A stretch of DNA of 64,000 nucleotides from Rummeliibacillus suwonensis (GCF_007896435.1 NZ_VCBL01000001.1:2877269-2941268), one strand, 5' to 3'; positions 43,061-52,575 are shown, counted from the stretch's first letter. Numbers and translations are program-made. The notes: generated by a model not told the origin, from the letters alone.

Positions 43061-43587
43061 TAAACCAGCCTCCCTACAACCGGTAGTGTAGCTAAGATTG
43101 ATTGTTGCCCAGCATGACAAGAAGCAAATTCCTGCGTATAATCTTTACCTGCAATTAAACCAAAGTGGGTAGCAGCTGCCCAAGCTCGATTGTTTGTCAC
43201 ATCATAGACAATGCCATTAACCGCAATATAAGCTGGCCTCCCATTTTTCCCAGTGAATGTGGCTAATTCTCCAATTGTAAATGTTCGTTGATTAGACTGT
43301 GCTATAGGTAGAGTGGGTGAAGGAGTAATTGGAGGAATTGGTGACTGATTTAAATTCCCTGAAGGAACTGGATAGGATGATTGTGAAGGTAAAATAGGAT
43401 AACTAGTCTTCGCCTGATTTGCGAGCCATTCACTAAGAAATTGAATAGTTGATAGCGCATCCCATAACCGTTGCAGAATTTGCGGCTTCATGGAAGTGTC
43501 ACTCAATGTAGCTAACGTATAGATATCATGGTGTGCTTGTGTAACAAGATAATTGATTTGCATTCTAATCATTTCGATGTTTTGCAT
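43060..43587 (-). CDS. Cytochrome-b5-like protein in the hydrogenase operon
   Basis: 175 residues. An N-terminal helical part (1-60, two helices, INYLVTQAHHDIYTLATLSD), a Pro/Ser-rich linker (61-100), then a cytochrome-b5-like domain: FTIGELATFTGKNGRPAYIA, VNGIVYDVT, HFGLIAGKDYTQEF, CHAGQQSILATLPVVGRLV. His141 and His158 are candidate heme ligands; the usual H-P-G-G is not present. It ends with TAATG, overlapping the small-subunit start, so it is translated with the hydrogenase and probably carries its electrons. AGGGGAG precedes the ATG. Confidence 0.8.
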   Translation of the reverse strand: MQNIEMIRMQINYLVTQAHHDIYTLATLSDTSMKPQILQRLWDALSTIQFLSEWLANQAKTSYPILPSQSSYPVPSGNLNQSPIPPITPSPTLPIAQSNQRTFTIGELATFTGKNGRPAYIAVNGIVYDVTNNRAWAAATHFGLIAGKDYTQEFASCHAGQQSILATLPVVGRLV

Positions 43588-43642
43588 GATGTTCTCCCCT
43601 CTAGGCCATTTCCCCCTATCCTATGCTTATATATCAAAATGT

Positions 43643-44650
43643 TTAACAAATCCTAGGCAAAAGCTGACCAGATAGGCGATTAAGTCTTCTTGTTGTACCA
43701 ACAGCTGTTTTTAAAAGTAATTTTCCGGATTGAACATGACAGGATGTAATTTGACCAATGACACCTGCATCCTTTCCCAGCTCATGATTCTTCAAGATAT
43801 CAAGTGCTTTTTGTCGATCATTTGAATCAACAATGATCACTACTTTCCCTTCATTTGCTAGATAAAGAGGATCATAACCTAAAATATCACATCCACCTTG
43901 AACATCCCTACGTACTGGAATAGAAGCTTCATCTATTTCCATTGTAAAATGACAGTCTTCACATAATTCTACTAGTGTCGTAGCTAATCCACCCCTTGTC
44001 GGATCCCGCATAATTCGAATTCCTTCGATTTCCTCCAATAATTCATGAATAAGATGATTTAATGAGGCACAATCACTCCTAACATCTGTGAGCAGTCCAA
44101 GCTCCTGACGTGCACTCAGGATAGCAACTCCATGATCCCCAATTGTGCCGCTAATAATGACAGAATCCCCTTCTTGAACCATTTCAGGTTTCAATCGATG
44201 CTGTTCTTGGATCACACCAATTCCTGTCGTATTAATAAATAGCCCATCCACACTCCCCTTTTCGACTACTTTTGTATCACCGGCAACAATATTCACCCCG
44301 GCTCTTTCTGCTTCACTTGCCATCGTGTGGACAATCTCTTTTAGACTTTTTATTGGAAACCCTTCTTCAATCATAAATCCAGCAGTGATCACATGAGGAA
44401 TAGCACCACTTACAGCTAAATCGTTTACTGTTCCTGTTATTGCCAGTTTCCCTATATTTCCACCTGGAAAGAAAATAGGTTTGATCACATAGCTATCTGT
44501 TGTTACAGCGATGGTTTGTGAAGGAATAGCAAGAATCGCAGAATCAAGCTTTGTTTGCTCTGAATGTCCAAATGATTGGATAAAGAGATCTTGTATCAGT
44601 TGGTGTGTTAATTCTCCACCTTCTCCATGCGCTAGACTAATTCGCTGCAC
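43643..44650 (-). CDS. hypE: Hydrogenase maturation factor HypE
   Basis: 335 residues of the PurM/SelD-like fold: LAHGEGGELTHQLIQDLF, VTTDSYVIKPIFFPGGNIGK, AGDTKVVEKG, RDPTRGGLATTLVELC, and the C-terminal PRIC with the Cys that is carbamoylated by HypF and dehydrated to thiocyanate. The GTG start lies eight bases after GGAGGTG. It follows hypD by five bases. Confidence 0.94.
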   Translation of the reverse strand: MQRISLAHGEGGELTHQLIQDLFIQSFGHSEQTKLDSAILAIPSQTIAVTTDSYVIKPIFFPGGNIGKLAITGTVNDLAVSGAIPHVITAGFMIEEGFPIKSLKEIVHTMASEAERAGVNIVAGDTKVVEKGSVDGLFINTTGIGVIQEQHRLKPEMVQEGDSVIISGTIGDHGVAILSARQELGLLTDVRSDCASLNHLIHELLEEIEGIRIMRDPTRGGLATTLVELCEDCHFTMEIDEASIPVRRDVQGGCDILGYDPLYLANEGKVVIIVDSNDRQKALDILKNHELGKDAGVIGQITSCHVQSGKLLLKTAVGTTRRLNRLSGQLLPRIC

Positions 44651-44655
44651 TCAAG

Positions 44656-45762
44656 TTACACCTCCCTCATAAATTGAAAATGTGCCGCACAGGTTCCTTC
44701 TGTTGATACCATACAAGGCCCAATAGGGTGAGTGGGCGTACAGCTTTTATTGAACAGCACACATTCTTCTGGTGTAATTAATCCTCGAACAATTTCACCA
44801 CAGCGGCATTTGGTTACTCTCGGTTCTCCTACCAAAATGTTAAACTTCTTTTTTGCATCGAATTGTGCATACTGTTCTTTCAGCACTAATCCACTGTTGG
44901 AAATGGTCCCCATCCCTCTCCATACCTCATCATGGGCTTCTAAATATTCTTCTAGCAAGGTTTGAGCAACGACATTTCCTTTATCCCTTACAACATATGT
45001 ATAATCATTGATGATTTTAACCCTTTTTTCTAACTGAAGAACCAGGAGCTTATAAATCCCACTGAGTAACTCAACCGGTTCAAAACCAGTAATGACACCC
45101 GAAATAGTATATTCATCCGCTAAATAACGATAGCTCTGTTTTCCTAAAACAACAGAGACATGACCAGGCAAAAGAAATCCATCAAGCTTTACTTCTTCTG
45201 AACTAAGAAGTGCTCTTAAAACAGGCTCTACTAATTTGGTTGCCATCCATATCGAATAATTATTTAAATCCTTTCTTGCTGCCTCGCGAACAGTAAGAGC
45301 GAGAATAGGAATCGTTGTTTCAAATCCAATGCCTAAAAAAATGACTTCCTTATCAGGATTCTCCTCTGCTATGTGGACACTATCTAACGGAGAATATACG
45401 ACTCTGATATCCTTTCCTTCTGTTTTCGCTTTCATTAAGGTAGATTTAGAACCAGGAACACGCATCATATCACCAAATGTACAAAGAATGGTGTTAGGTT
45501 CTTCTGATAATTGGACCATTGCATCAATCGACTTTTGATCTGTGACACATACAGGACATCCCGGCCCAGCAATCAACTGTACGTAATCTTTCAGTCTCGC
45601 TTTTATTCCTGTTTTGGCTAATGCCATCGTATGCGAACCACATACCTCCATGAATACTGGAATTCTGCCTTTTTCTTCTTTAAATCTCTTCGCTAAATCG
45701 ATAACCGCTTCAACTGATTCACGAGTTAAGACCGGATCTGAAAAAAGATCCATGTTTGCCAT
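44656..45762 (-). CDS. hypD: Hydrogenase maturation factor HypD
   Basis: 368 residues. VFMEVCGSHTMALAKTGIK with the active Cys, AGPGCPVCVTD for the Fe(CN)2CO-binding site, FEPVELLSGIYKL, and the C-terminal [4Fe-4S] Cys set in KCRCGEIVRG, CVLFNKSCTPTHPIGPCMV and GTCAAHFQF. With HypC it assembles the Fe(CN)2CO group. Its start overlaps the end of hypC by 44 bp. Confidence 0.95.
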   Translation of the reverse strand: MANMDLFSDPVLTRESVEAVIDLAKRFKEEKGRIPVFMEVCGSHTMALAKTGIKARLKDYVQLIAGPGCPVCVTDQKSIDAMVQLSEEPNTILCTFGDMMRVPGSKSTLMKAKTEGKDIRVVYSPLDSVHIAEENPDKEVIFLGIGFETTIPILALTVREAARKDLNNYSIWMATKLVEPVLRALLSSEEVKLDGFLLPGHVSVVLGKQSYRYLADEYTISGVITGFEPVELLSGIYKLLVLQLEKRVKIINDYTYVVRDKGNVVAQTLLEEYLEAHDEVWRGMGTISNSGLVLKEQYAQFDAKKKFNILVGEPRVTKCRCGEIVRGLITPEECVLFNKSCTPTHPIGPCMVSTEGTCAAHFQFMREV

Positions 45763-45970
45763 CTAACACATTCCTCCATTCTTCTATACTCTCTTTGGCA
45801 TATTCCTCATCCACTACAGTAATGGCCTGCCCAGCATGGAGTAAAACATAATCATCGATCCTAACCTCTGGAACAAAAAAGATCCCTACATACATCCTCG
45901 AACCCATGACATCTACTAGAGCTCTTTGCTCTTCCATTTCAATGACCTTAGCCGGTACTCCTAGACACAA
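45719..45970 (-). CDS. hypC: Hydrogenase maturation chaperone HypC
   Basis: 83 residues, with TTG at 45970 as start: L(M)CLGVPAKVIEMEEQ, where Cys2 is the essential ligand, and the terminal VVDEEYAKESIEEW helix. TTG is supported by AAGGTGG nine bases upstream and by the need for Cys at position 2. HypC hands the Fe(CN)2CO unit from HypD to the large subunit. Confidence 0.92.
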   Translation of the reverse strand: MCLGVPAKVIEMEEQRALVDVMGSRMYVGIFFVPEVRIDDYVLLHAGQAITVVDEEYAKESIEEWRNVLDGKHGSFFRSGLNS

Positions 45971-46068
45971 ATCAATTCACCACCTTCATTCTTCATGCCC
46001 CGATTTGTTGGATCTTCATACCCCACTTGGCAATCATGGCACATCAAGATGATTTTGAACCGTTCCAT
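45961..46068 (-). CDS. Possible 35-residue Cys-containing peptide between hypB and hypC
   Basis: MERFKIILMCHDCQVGYEDP then TNRGMKNEGGELICV, overlapping the hypC start. The frame remains open upstream to about 46140 (ERYRELGFVYLSALFQKNIT) without a start codon. So a gene between hypB and hypC may have lost its front. A C-x-x-C is visible. No family recognised. Confidence 0.35.
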   Translation of the reverse strand: MERFKIILMCHDCQVGYEDPTNRGMKNEGGELICV

Positions 46069-46146
46069 TGAGGTGATATTTTTTTGAAAGAGCGCAGATA
46101 AATAGACGAAACCTAACTCCCTATATCTTTCCTCCCATGATCACTT

Positions 46147-46802
46147 TTATGGTTTTATACATTGACGATGTGCATCCTTTATCCAATTAATCCATTCTTC
46201 CATTCCTTCACCCATTTTGGCGGATAGTGCTATTAATTGCGCTTGTGGATTAATTTCTTTTAAATTTATCTGTGCTTCTTTTAAATCGAAAGACACATAG
46301 GGAAGGAGGTCAATTTTATTTATGATGGTTATATCTGTACGTCTAAACATGACAGGATATTTTGGCATCTTATCGTTGCCTTCAGGAACACTTAAAACGA
46401 ACACTTTATCTTGTCCTAAATCATAACCAGACGGGCACACTAAGTTCCCAATGTTTTCAATAAAGAGAATATCAATGGCATTTAGTTTGAATTCTGGTAA
46501 GTTTTTGCAATCATCCTTGCATCAAGGTGACAGCCACCTCCTGTGTTGATTTGAACTGTCTCGATTCCTAGTGAACGTAATCTTTCTGCATCCCTCTCTG
46601 TTGCTAAATCACCTTCGATCACAGCTATATGAAACTCATTCATTAAAGCTTTAACCGTCTTCTCCAGTAAAGACGTTTTACCCGCTCCTGGAGAACTCAT
46701 TAAGTTAATGACAAGCGTATGGTTTTTTTGGAATGTTTCTCTATTGAACGCAGCAGCCAAGTTTTGATCTTTTAACACATCTTCTTGTAACTTGATTTTC
46801 AT
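46147..46802 (-). pseudogene. hypB: Hydrogenase nickel GTPase HypB, split by a frameshift
   Basis: Part 1 (46482-46802) has the P-loop NLMSSPGAGKTSLLEKT, VIEGDLATERDAERL, INTGGGCHLDARMIAK. Part 2, in the next frame, has LPEFKLNAIDILFIENIGNL, VCPSGYDLGQDKVFVLSVPE, DITIINKIDLLPY and ISALSAKMGEG-like IALSAKMGEGMEEW. The shift is in the run at 46501-46506: with one more A the sequence would read MIAKNLPEF as expected. It starts over the hypA stop by ATGA. Either a real one-base loss that stops nickel insertion, or an assembly error in a homopolymer. Confidence 0.9.
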
Positions 46803-47157
46803 CGTTCATCACATCCTTCGTATGATTGAACCCTAAAGGTTTCACCAGAAATGAGTAAGCCATTTGGTAATCCGCACTTTGGACACATTGCCAATCTATA
46901 GTCTGGTATAAAGTCAAACAGACACGTTTGACATTGTGCTTTAGCTGCTTCACGTATAATCTCTAATTCCGTATTTTCATCAAGAATACCTAACCCTTGT
47001 TTTTGAAAATAGAAAAAGGCTAACTCTAGAGCATCAGGCAATACATTTGATAAATCACCAACAACCACATCTATTTTATCTACTTTGCTAAAACCATGTG
47101 ATCTAGATCTTCAGAAACTATTTTAATTATCTCCAACACAAGTGACATCTCGTGCAT
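46799..47157 (-). pseudogene. hypA: Hydrogenase nickel chaperone HypA, frameshifted near the front
   Basis: ATG 47155-47157 starts MHEMSLVLEIIKIVSEDLDH, exactly the HypA beginning including the nickel-binding MHE. The frame then fails near 47093; in the next frame FSKVDKIDVVVGDLSNVLPD continues to the zinc site CQTC...CPKC and the end. ATGGGTTTTAGC is expected where ATGGTTTTAGC is found, a loss of one G. The GTG at 47068 in the second frame would make a protein without the nickel site. First gene of the operon. Confidence 0.88.
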
Positions 47158-47632
47158 CCTTAACACACCTTCTGTTATTATCTATCTTCAATGTTTATGC
47201 GTGGATTTATTAAATAGAACACTTTGCAACATAGCCCTCATGAACTGCTTTAAGGGACATGGGAGTAAAGAAGATTCAGCATTGTTAACCATCAACACAG
47301 CCATAGAGATTTTTATTCATAGAACGAAAAAAAGGCCTCCCATCAGTTCAGGTAAACTAATGAAAGGCATTTAAATGTAATTCCATTTTATCTTTTTCAA
47401 AATATGACCTTTTCCAAAGGATCGGCTCTTTGCTCACTGTTACATCTTTTAATTATTTTTTTCTTACCAGTAGTGAACAGCACTCTTCACGGCTAGAGCG
47501 AGCCGAATTGATTTACTGTTATTTTAATCTATTTGAAATAACGCTAAATCACTTCACGTTTTTATTGACATCACTTTTACTACCGGCATCTTTCGGAATC
47601 CTCTAATATGCCACAGTTCTTTTTCAAACACC

Positions 47633-47690
47633 CGAGGGCATTTCCTACAAATTGGAAGTAATTTCCCACAGATTGCGAATTTGTAAGTTG
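47633..47690 (+). repeat. Decayed repeat B, two or three units
   Basis: GCATTTCCTACAAATTGGAA and ATTTCCCACAGATTGCGAATT match the repeat B unit ATTTCCCGTGGATTGAACGTT at 21-bp spacing. A terminator lies 100 bp further, as with the other copies. The rest of the 47158-47902 gap shows an A/T-rich sequence with no gene. Confidence 0.5.
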
Positions 47691-47787
47691 GCTATTTTAT
47701 TTATGGATCGCAAATTGCCAATCGTTAGGTTGAGGATGGAGCTCTCTCCAGAAAATTTAACATTATTTTTACTAACGACTGCTAACT

Positions 47788-47832
47788 AAAAAAGCACAAG
47801 AATGTCGTCGCAACAACATTTTTGTGCTTTTT
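47788..47832 (-). terminator. Terminator below the dihydrouridine synthase gene
   Basis: AAAAAAGCACAAGAATGT / ACATTTTTGTGCTTTTT with a short loop; bidirectional. The stop of the gene is at 47903. Confidence 0.85.
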
Positions 47833-47902
47833 ATGTTTATTGTAATTCCAACCATGCCACACATGAGTTGATATGATTCATTTTCCCTCTAACTTTTAAG
47901 CA

Positions 47903-48886
47903 TTACCTCATTTCACTGTCTCCGTCCCATCCACATTCAAAATGATCGAGTAATTGACGCACTTCATCCGTTGACTTTGTGTTCATCAATTGATTTCTTA
48001 ATGTACTTGCCCTAGGAAATTCTTTGACATATATTTTGAAAAAACGATGAAGTCCAGTGATTGGACGTGGCAGTTCTTCTAAATAGTTGTCATGAAGATC
48101 AAGGTGCAATCTTAGAAGATCGAGATATTCCATACTACTATGCTCTTTTGGCTCTTTTTCAAAGGCAAACGGATTTTTAAAAATTCCGCGCCCAATCATA
48201 ACTCCATCTACACCATATTGACGAACAAGCTTCAGTCCTGTTTCACGATCGGGAATATCTCCGTTGATGGTTAGTAGCGTATTGGGTGCCACACGATCAC
48301 GTAATCTCTTGATTTCTGGAATCAGCTCCCAGTGCGCCTCTACTTGGCTCATTTCCTTTCTTGTACGTAAATGAATAGAAAGATTCGCGATGTCCTGTTT
48401 TAAAATATGCGTTAGCCACTCCTCCCACTCATTTACATCCTTATAGCCAAGTCGTGTTTTCACGCTGACAGGCAGTCCACCCGCTTTTGCTGCTTCAATA
48501 AGTTCTGCCGCAACGTCCGGACGCAGAATAAGGCCACTGCCTTTCCCTCTCGATACCACATTTGGTACGGGACAGCCCATATTAATATCGATGCCTTTAA
48601 ATCCTAGCTCTTTCATCCCAATACTCATTTGTCGAAAATATTCGGGCTTATCCCCCCAGATATGTGCCACCATCGGCTGTTCATCTTCTGTAAACAACAA
48701 ACGACCACGAACACTGATCTTTCCCTCAGGATGACAATAGCTATCCGTGTTTGTAAACTCTGTAAAAAATACATCCGGTCTACCTGCTTTACTTACTACA
48801 TGGCGAAAAACAACATCCGTCACATCTTCCATTGGCGCAAGTACAAAAAATGGCCGTGGTAAATCACGCCAAAAATTATCAATCAT
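47903..48886 (-). CDS. dus: tRNA-dihydrouridine synthase
   Basis: About 327 residues; TIM-barrel FMN enzyme. [20 protein letters not shown] at the N-terminus, [20 protein letters not shown] with the catalytic Cys, [21 protein letters not shown] and [13 protein letters not shown]. It reduces uridines in tRNA D-loops. The start is uncertain: ATG 48886, or TTG 48892 which has better spacing from GAGG. Single gene, closed by a terminator at 47788. Confidence 0.92.
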   Translation of the reverse strand: MIDNFWRDLPRPFFVLAPMEDVTDVVFRHVVSKAGRPDVFFTEFTNTDSYCHPEGKISVRGRLLFTEDEQPMVAHIWGDKPEYFRQMSIGMKELGFKGIDINMGCPVPNVVSRGKGSGLILRPDVAAELIEAAKAGGLPVSVKTRLGYKDVNEWEEWLTHILKQDIANLSIHLRTRKEMSQVEAHWELIPEIKRLRDRVAPNTLLTINGDIPDRETGLKLVRQYGVDGVMIGRGIFKNPFAFEKEPKEHSSMEYLDLLRLHLDLHDNYLEELPRPITGLHRFFKIYVKEFPRASTLRNQLMNTKSTDEVRQLLDHFECGWDGDSEMR

Positions 48887-49090
48887 TTTCAAACTCAAAT
48901 CCTCTCATATGGATACAACTTCATACTCTCGATTAAAAAATATAAAGCCGAATATATCACTTTTTTTACACTTATAGCACATTTAGCAACTGTTCATCAT
49001 ACAACAATTACATTTAGCTATTTATAATTTATGAAAATCGGTCATGTTTATTTTAACGAAAATCGATCCTAAATGGTATTTTTATAAACA

Positions 49091-49135
49091 AAAAAGCAGA
49101 TGGAATAGATTTTTCACTATTTCACCTACTTTTTT
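49091..49135. terminator. Terminator-like hairpin
   Basis: AAAAAAGCAGATGGAATAG and CTATTTCACCTACTTTTTT, imperfect stem, T-run at the right end; between the dus and metY genes. Possibly serves the plus strand or is bidirectional. Confidence 0.4.
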
Positions 49136-49160
49136 ATTATTATGTATTCTGCTACAACAC

Positions 49161-49215
49161 AAAAAATAGTAATACTTTATTCTGTACTTCCAAAATAAAG
49201 CATTACTATTTTTAA
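49161..49215 (-). terminator. Terminator below metY
   Basis: AAAAATAGTAATGCTTTATT on the minus strand pairs with AATAAAGTATTACTATTTTTT across an 11-base loop. About 25 bp beyond the metY stop. Confidence 0.85.
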
Positions 49216-49237
49216 TCGAATATTCTAACTAATACTA

Positions 49238-50524
49238 TTACGCTTTCGCAAGTGCTTGCTCTAAATCCCAAATGATATCATCAATATTTTCTACCCCAAT
49301 AGATAAACGGATCAAGTCAGGAGTAATTCCTGCCTCTAATTGAGCTTCAGGTGATAATTCAGCATGTGTTGTACTAGCTGGATGAATGACTAATGATTTA
49401 GAATCTCCTACATTAGCAAGTAGAGAGAACAATTTTACGTTGTTAATGAAACGTTTTCCTGCCTCTACTCCACCCTCAATTCCAAATGTGAAAATAGAGC
49501 CAACACCCTTCGGTAGATATTTATTTGCTAATTTTTTATATTTGCTATCTTCAAGTTCAGGATAATTAACCCAAGTAACTTTTGGATGTTTGACTAAGAA
49601 ATCCACTACTTTACGTGCATTTTCAACATGACGTTCTACTCGCAATGATAGAGATTCTAGCCCTTGAAGAAGGTAGAAAGCATTTTGTGGACTAAGAGTC
49701 GCTCCTGTATTTCGAAGTAATTGTACTCGTGCTTTAAGCGCATAAGCAACTTCGCCAAGATCAGCATACACTAAGCCGTTATAGCTTTCATCAGGTGTAG
49801 TGAAATCAGGGAATTTACCACTTGCACGCCAGTCAAATTTACCACCGTCGACAAGTACTCCACCTAAGGTCGTTCCGTGTCCTCCGATGAATTTAGTCGC
49901 AGAATGGACCACTACATCTGCACCAAATTCAAATGGGCGAATCAAATATGGTGTTGCAAATGTATTATCGATAATCAACGGAATCTTATTTTCATGTGCA
50001 ATATTCGCTACCGCTTCTATATCAAGCACATTGATTTTCGGATTTCCAAGTGTTTCACCATAAAGAGCTTTTGTATTATCATCAATCGCTTTTCGGAAGT
50101 TTTCCGGATCATCTGGATCAACAAATTTAACTGTAATCCCAATTTTCGCTAAAGTAACATGGAATAATTCATATGTACCACCATATAATGTGCTGGCTGC
50201 AACGATATTATCTCCAGCATTCGCAACGTTTAAGATGGAGTAAAGAATGGCTGATGCACCTGAAGCTGTTGCTAGTGCTGCAGTTCCTCCTTCTAGTTCT
50301 GCGATACGTTTTTCAAACACATCTTGCGTTGGATTCATAATACGTCCATACACATTACCTGGTTTCTTAAGTTGGAAGAAATCAGCCGCTTCATCCGCAT
50401 CTTTAAACACATAAGAGGTTGTTTGATAAATAGGTACAGCACGTGAACCTGTTGTAGGATCTGGTACTTGTCCTGCATGTACTTGCAATGTTTCAAAACT
50501 GAATTTTCTTACTTCTTCGCTCAT
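49238..50524 (-). CDS. metY: O-acetylhomoserine (thiol)-lyase / aminocarboxypropyltransferase
   Basis: 428 residues of the Cys/Met-metabolism PLP family: [60 protein letters not shown], the PLP lysine in [15 protein letters not shown], and [20 protein letters not shown] with [11 protein letters not shown] at the C-terminus. It makes homocysteine from O-acetylhomoserine and sulfide. It is controlled by the SAM riboswitch upstream and has its own terminator, so it is monocistronic. Confidence 0.95.
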   Translation of the reverse strand: MSEEVRKFSFETLQVHAGQVPDPTTGSRAVPIYQTTSYVFKDADEAADFFQLKKPGNVYGRIMNPTQDVFEKRIAELEGGTAALATASGASAILYSILNVANAGDNIVAASTLYGGTYELFHVTLAKIGITVKFVDPDDPENFRKAIDDNTKALYGETLGNPKINVLDIEAVANIAHENKIPLIIDNTFATPYLIRPFEFGADVVVHSATKFIGGHGTTLGGVLVDGGKFDWRASGKFPDFTTPDESYNGLVYADLGEVAYALKARVQLLRNTGATLSPQNAFYLLQGLESLSLRVERHVENARKVVDFLVKHPKVTWVNYPELEDSKYKKLANKYLPKGVGSIFTFGIEGGVEAGKRFINNVKLFSLLANVGDSKSLVIHPASTTHAELSPEAQLEAGITPDLIRLSIGVENIDDIIWDLEQALAKA

Positions 50525-50586
50525 TAAAATCGCTCCTCTTCAATCAATTAAATTTGGATTAAATAGAATCTTATTTTGAGGAAACT

Positions 50587-50745
50587 AAAAAGCCTCTTTC
50601 TTAAAAGATAAGAAAAAGGCTTTACCGCTCGGCTTCACTTTCTTATCTCTCAGACTTTTAATCTGTGGGAATTAACACCATACACGTTGAATCTGTGCTG
50701 GTTGTCGGGTTTCATCGGGCCTATCCCTCCACCACTCTTGATAAG
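50587..50745 (-). promoter_or_regulatory. SAM-I (S-box) riboswitch with terminator
   Basis: Minus-strand aptamer 50745-50642: CTTATCAAGAGTGGTGGAGG, then GGCCCGATGAAACCCGACAA, GGTGTTAATTCC and CTGAGAGATAAG, which are the conserved S-box elements in order with the P1 stem CTTATC/GATAAG. A terminator AAAGCC...AGGCTTTTT lies at 50587-50624, 60 bp before the metY ATG. High SAM would stop transcription of metY. Confidence 0.97.
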
Positions 50746-50869
50746 ATTTATTTAATTGACTTCATATTACCATCAAAAAAAGCCTATGTCAAAGAAAACT
50801 TAGTATTTTAGTATGATTATATGAATGATTGATAAAGTGAAACTTCCAACTATTGTGGTTTTCTTCTTT

Positions 50870-50965
50870 CTCACGGCTATTTAGCTGAAACTATTGGGCT
50901 TTTACGGGCAGTTGTTTCCCCCTCCTTTCTCTCTATTTAGAGGAACTATTCACCCGTATAATGGA
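50870..50965. repeat. Dispersed repeat E, copy 2 (partial, inverted)
   Basis: GGGCTTTTACGGGCAGTTGT and TCTCTCTAT, the complement of the left half of repeat E at 20118-20200. The remaining part of 50746-51167 has no gene. Confidence 0.5.
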
Positions 50966-51167
50966 GAAATTATAAAAAATAAGATTTTCTTATTTCTTAT
51001 ATAATTTCCAAATGATTAAACGATTCCCCTTAATTTTCTTTCCTACTTTTAGACAACGTTTTGCTTCTCCCATTGTTCTTAAATCTATTGATGTTCTCTC
51101 TAACATTCAATTCATATTTTCTTCTTATCAGACATACCTTACAATTTACCTGTTCCTTTTGATATAT

Positions 51168-51494
51168 TTATATATCTGTTTCATCAAGCTGTTTCTTAAC
51201 ATCACGACCACTGTATATAATACGGATAATATAAACAGTATTCTCCTGTTCCTTTGGCAAATAGAATACCAGATAGTTGTTCACAGAAAAGAAACGCAGT
51301 CCTTTGCTGTGCCACGGTTCGTCCTCATAAAGTTTGAAACGCATTGGCATACCATCTAACTTACGAATTTCTCTCATAATTTTCTGAACCTGACCCGTTG
51401 CGATATCCGGAACAAGGAGATTGTATGCGATATACACATATACATTCCTTAAATCTCTGCGAGCCGTCTCGGTGTATTGAATTTTAAAACTCAT
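51168..51494 (-). CDS. RelE/ParE-family toxin
   Basis: 108 residues: FKIQYTETARRDLRNVYVYI, PMRFKLYEDEPWHSKGLRFF, NYLVFYLPKEQENTVYIIRI and YSGRDVKKQL. The Y-x-x-x-G-R-D ending is usual in the plasmid-stabilisation ParE branch. Overlaps its antitoxin by four bases. It probably acts as an mRNA interferase or gyrase poison; which is unclear. A weaker homologue lies at 57358. Confidence 0.88.
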   Translation of the reverse strand: MSFKIQYTETARRDLRNVYVYIAYNLLVPDIATGQVQKIMREIRKLDGMPMRFKLYEDEPWHSKGLRFFSVNNYLVFYLPKEQENTVYIIRIIYSGRDVKKQLDETDI

Positions 51495-51796
51495 ACACCA
51501 TAATCCTTTCGCATTTCTGCTTCGATTTCATCAGCTGAATAAACTCTGCCATTTTCTATATCGGCCATTCCTTTATTTATTTCCGCATTGAATTGTTCTT
51601 TTGTCAGAGAACCATAAGCCAGCGGTGCTTCTGATGGAAGTTTCACTTCAAAAGGAATTCCTCTTTGTAAAACGACCTGTCTTAAAAACATGCCGACTGC
51701 ATTTGACATAGGTATGCCGAGCTGATTGAGGACGGCCTCAGCCTGCTCCTTTACTTCTGGTTCAACTCGTGCAAATACATTTGATGTTCTTGCCAT
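51491..51796 (-). CDS. RelB/DinJ-family antitoxin
   Basis: 101 residues: ARTSNVFARVEPEVKEQAEA, VLNQLGIPMSNAVGMFLRQV, QRGIPFEVKLPS, then a tail with ADEIEAEMRKDYGV. N-terminal ribbon-helix-helix, so it neutralises the toxin and represses the operon. It is the first gene and is about 55% identical by eye to the antitoxin at 57688. Confidence 0.9.
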   Translation of the reverse strand: MARTSNVFARVEPEVKEQAEAVLNQLGIPMSNAVGMFLRQVVLQRGIPFEVKLPSEAPLAYGSLTKEQFNAEINKGMADIENGRVYSADEIEAEMRKDYGV

Positions 51797-52049
51797 AATA
51801 ATCGCCTCCTGACACTATCGTATGCGTTTAGCATGCGAATTGCAATCATATAAAATATTATTATTATAAATTTACAATTCAGGATACAAAAAGCATCCCA
51901 CCTAAGTAAGCAGGATGCCCTCATGGCAATTTTGTTATTTCTTTAGTAAGCCCAAATTATAAAAATAAGCACTCCTTCATGGTACGCACGACGAATAACA
52001 TCTTTTTAACAAAAGTCCCAAGCATCTACACAATTTAAGTCTTAATTTA

Positions 52050-52120
52050 TCAGACGTGTTGATTATCCAATTTAATCCATAAAAATAGGGTGATTCGTTG
52101 ATTTCCGCTCCGACTTGCTC
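52050..52120 (-). mobile_element. MITE-like repeat C, copy 3 (one end only)
   Basis: CGTGTTGATTATCCAATTTA and GATTTCCGCTCCGACTTGCT match the left end of copy 2 at 39714 and (complement) the right end of copy 1. The element breaks off inside the gene ending at 52072 and gives it its last codons. Confidence 0.65.
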
Positions 52121-52575
52121 GCTTTCCAATAATTATCTTTAGCTTTTTTTATATATGAAACTGTTTGAAAATAATTATTAGGCATTACATTTATTTTTGC
52201 TTGTTCATTCACCTTGGCAGTTTCTTGCATAATTCTAATTAACTCTATCTCAATCTTTTCTAAAATTAATATTTGATTGAAATGATTTTGAATGCTCTTT
52301 TTCTCTTCTTTCTCTGCCATGTAATGATTTTCAATTTCTTTTTCTTTTCGAAATAATTCTTGTTGTTTTTCAATTTGAATTTTTGCGACCTTATTAGCTA
52401 TACCACCAGTTATCCCTGCTCCTAACAACGCTCCCATAAATGTTGAAAAAGTGCCTATTAAATTATAGTCAAAAATAGATTCAAATTTAAAAATCGAGTT
52501 AACTATTCCTAGAATTAAAGATATGATTATTAGAACTAAAGTGAAAACAATTACTATTAAAAACTCGTCTATCAG
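52072..52575 (-). CDS. Two-segment membrane protein with a coiled coil; start and end both altered
   Basis: From 52575 the frame reads DEFLIVIVFTLVLIIISLIL (segment 1), FDYNLIGTFSTFMGALLGAG (segment 2) and a long charged helix (KVAKIQIEKQQELFRKEKEI ... YFQTVSYIKKAKDNYW). The first ATG, at 52437, lies inside segment 2. Upstream, AAGGAAG is followed six bases later by ATA-CTG, so it either starts at CTG or has lost its start. The last dozen residues come from repeat C. Function unknown. Confidence 0.5.
   Translation of the reverse strand: MIDEFLIVIVFTLVLIIISLILGIVNSIFKFESIFDYNLIGTFSTFMGALLGAGITGGIANKVAKIQIEKQQELFRKEKEIENHYMAEKEEKKSIQNHFNQILILEKIEIELIRIMQETAKVNEQAKINVMPNNYFQTVSYIKKAKDNYWKASKSERKSTNHPIFMD

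Noticed and set aside
42155-43120. Longer hydrogenase small subunit with 20 extra residues
   Set aside because: The extra part overlaps the cytochrome-b5-like gene in another frame and has no ribosome site; ATG 43060 does.
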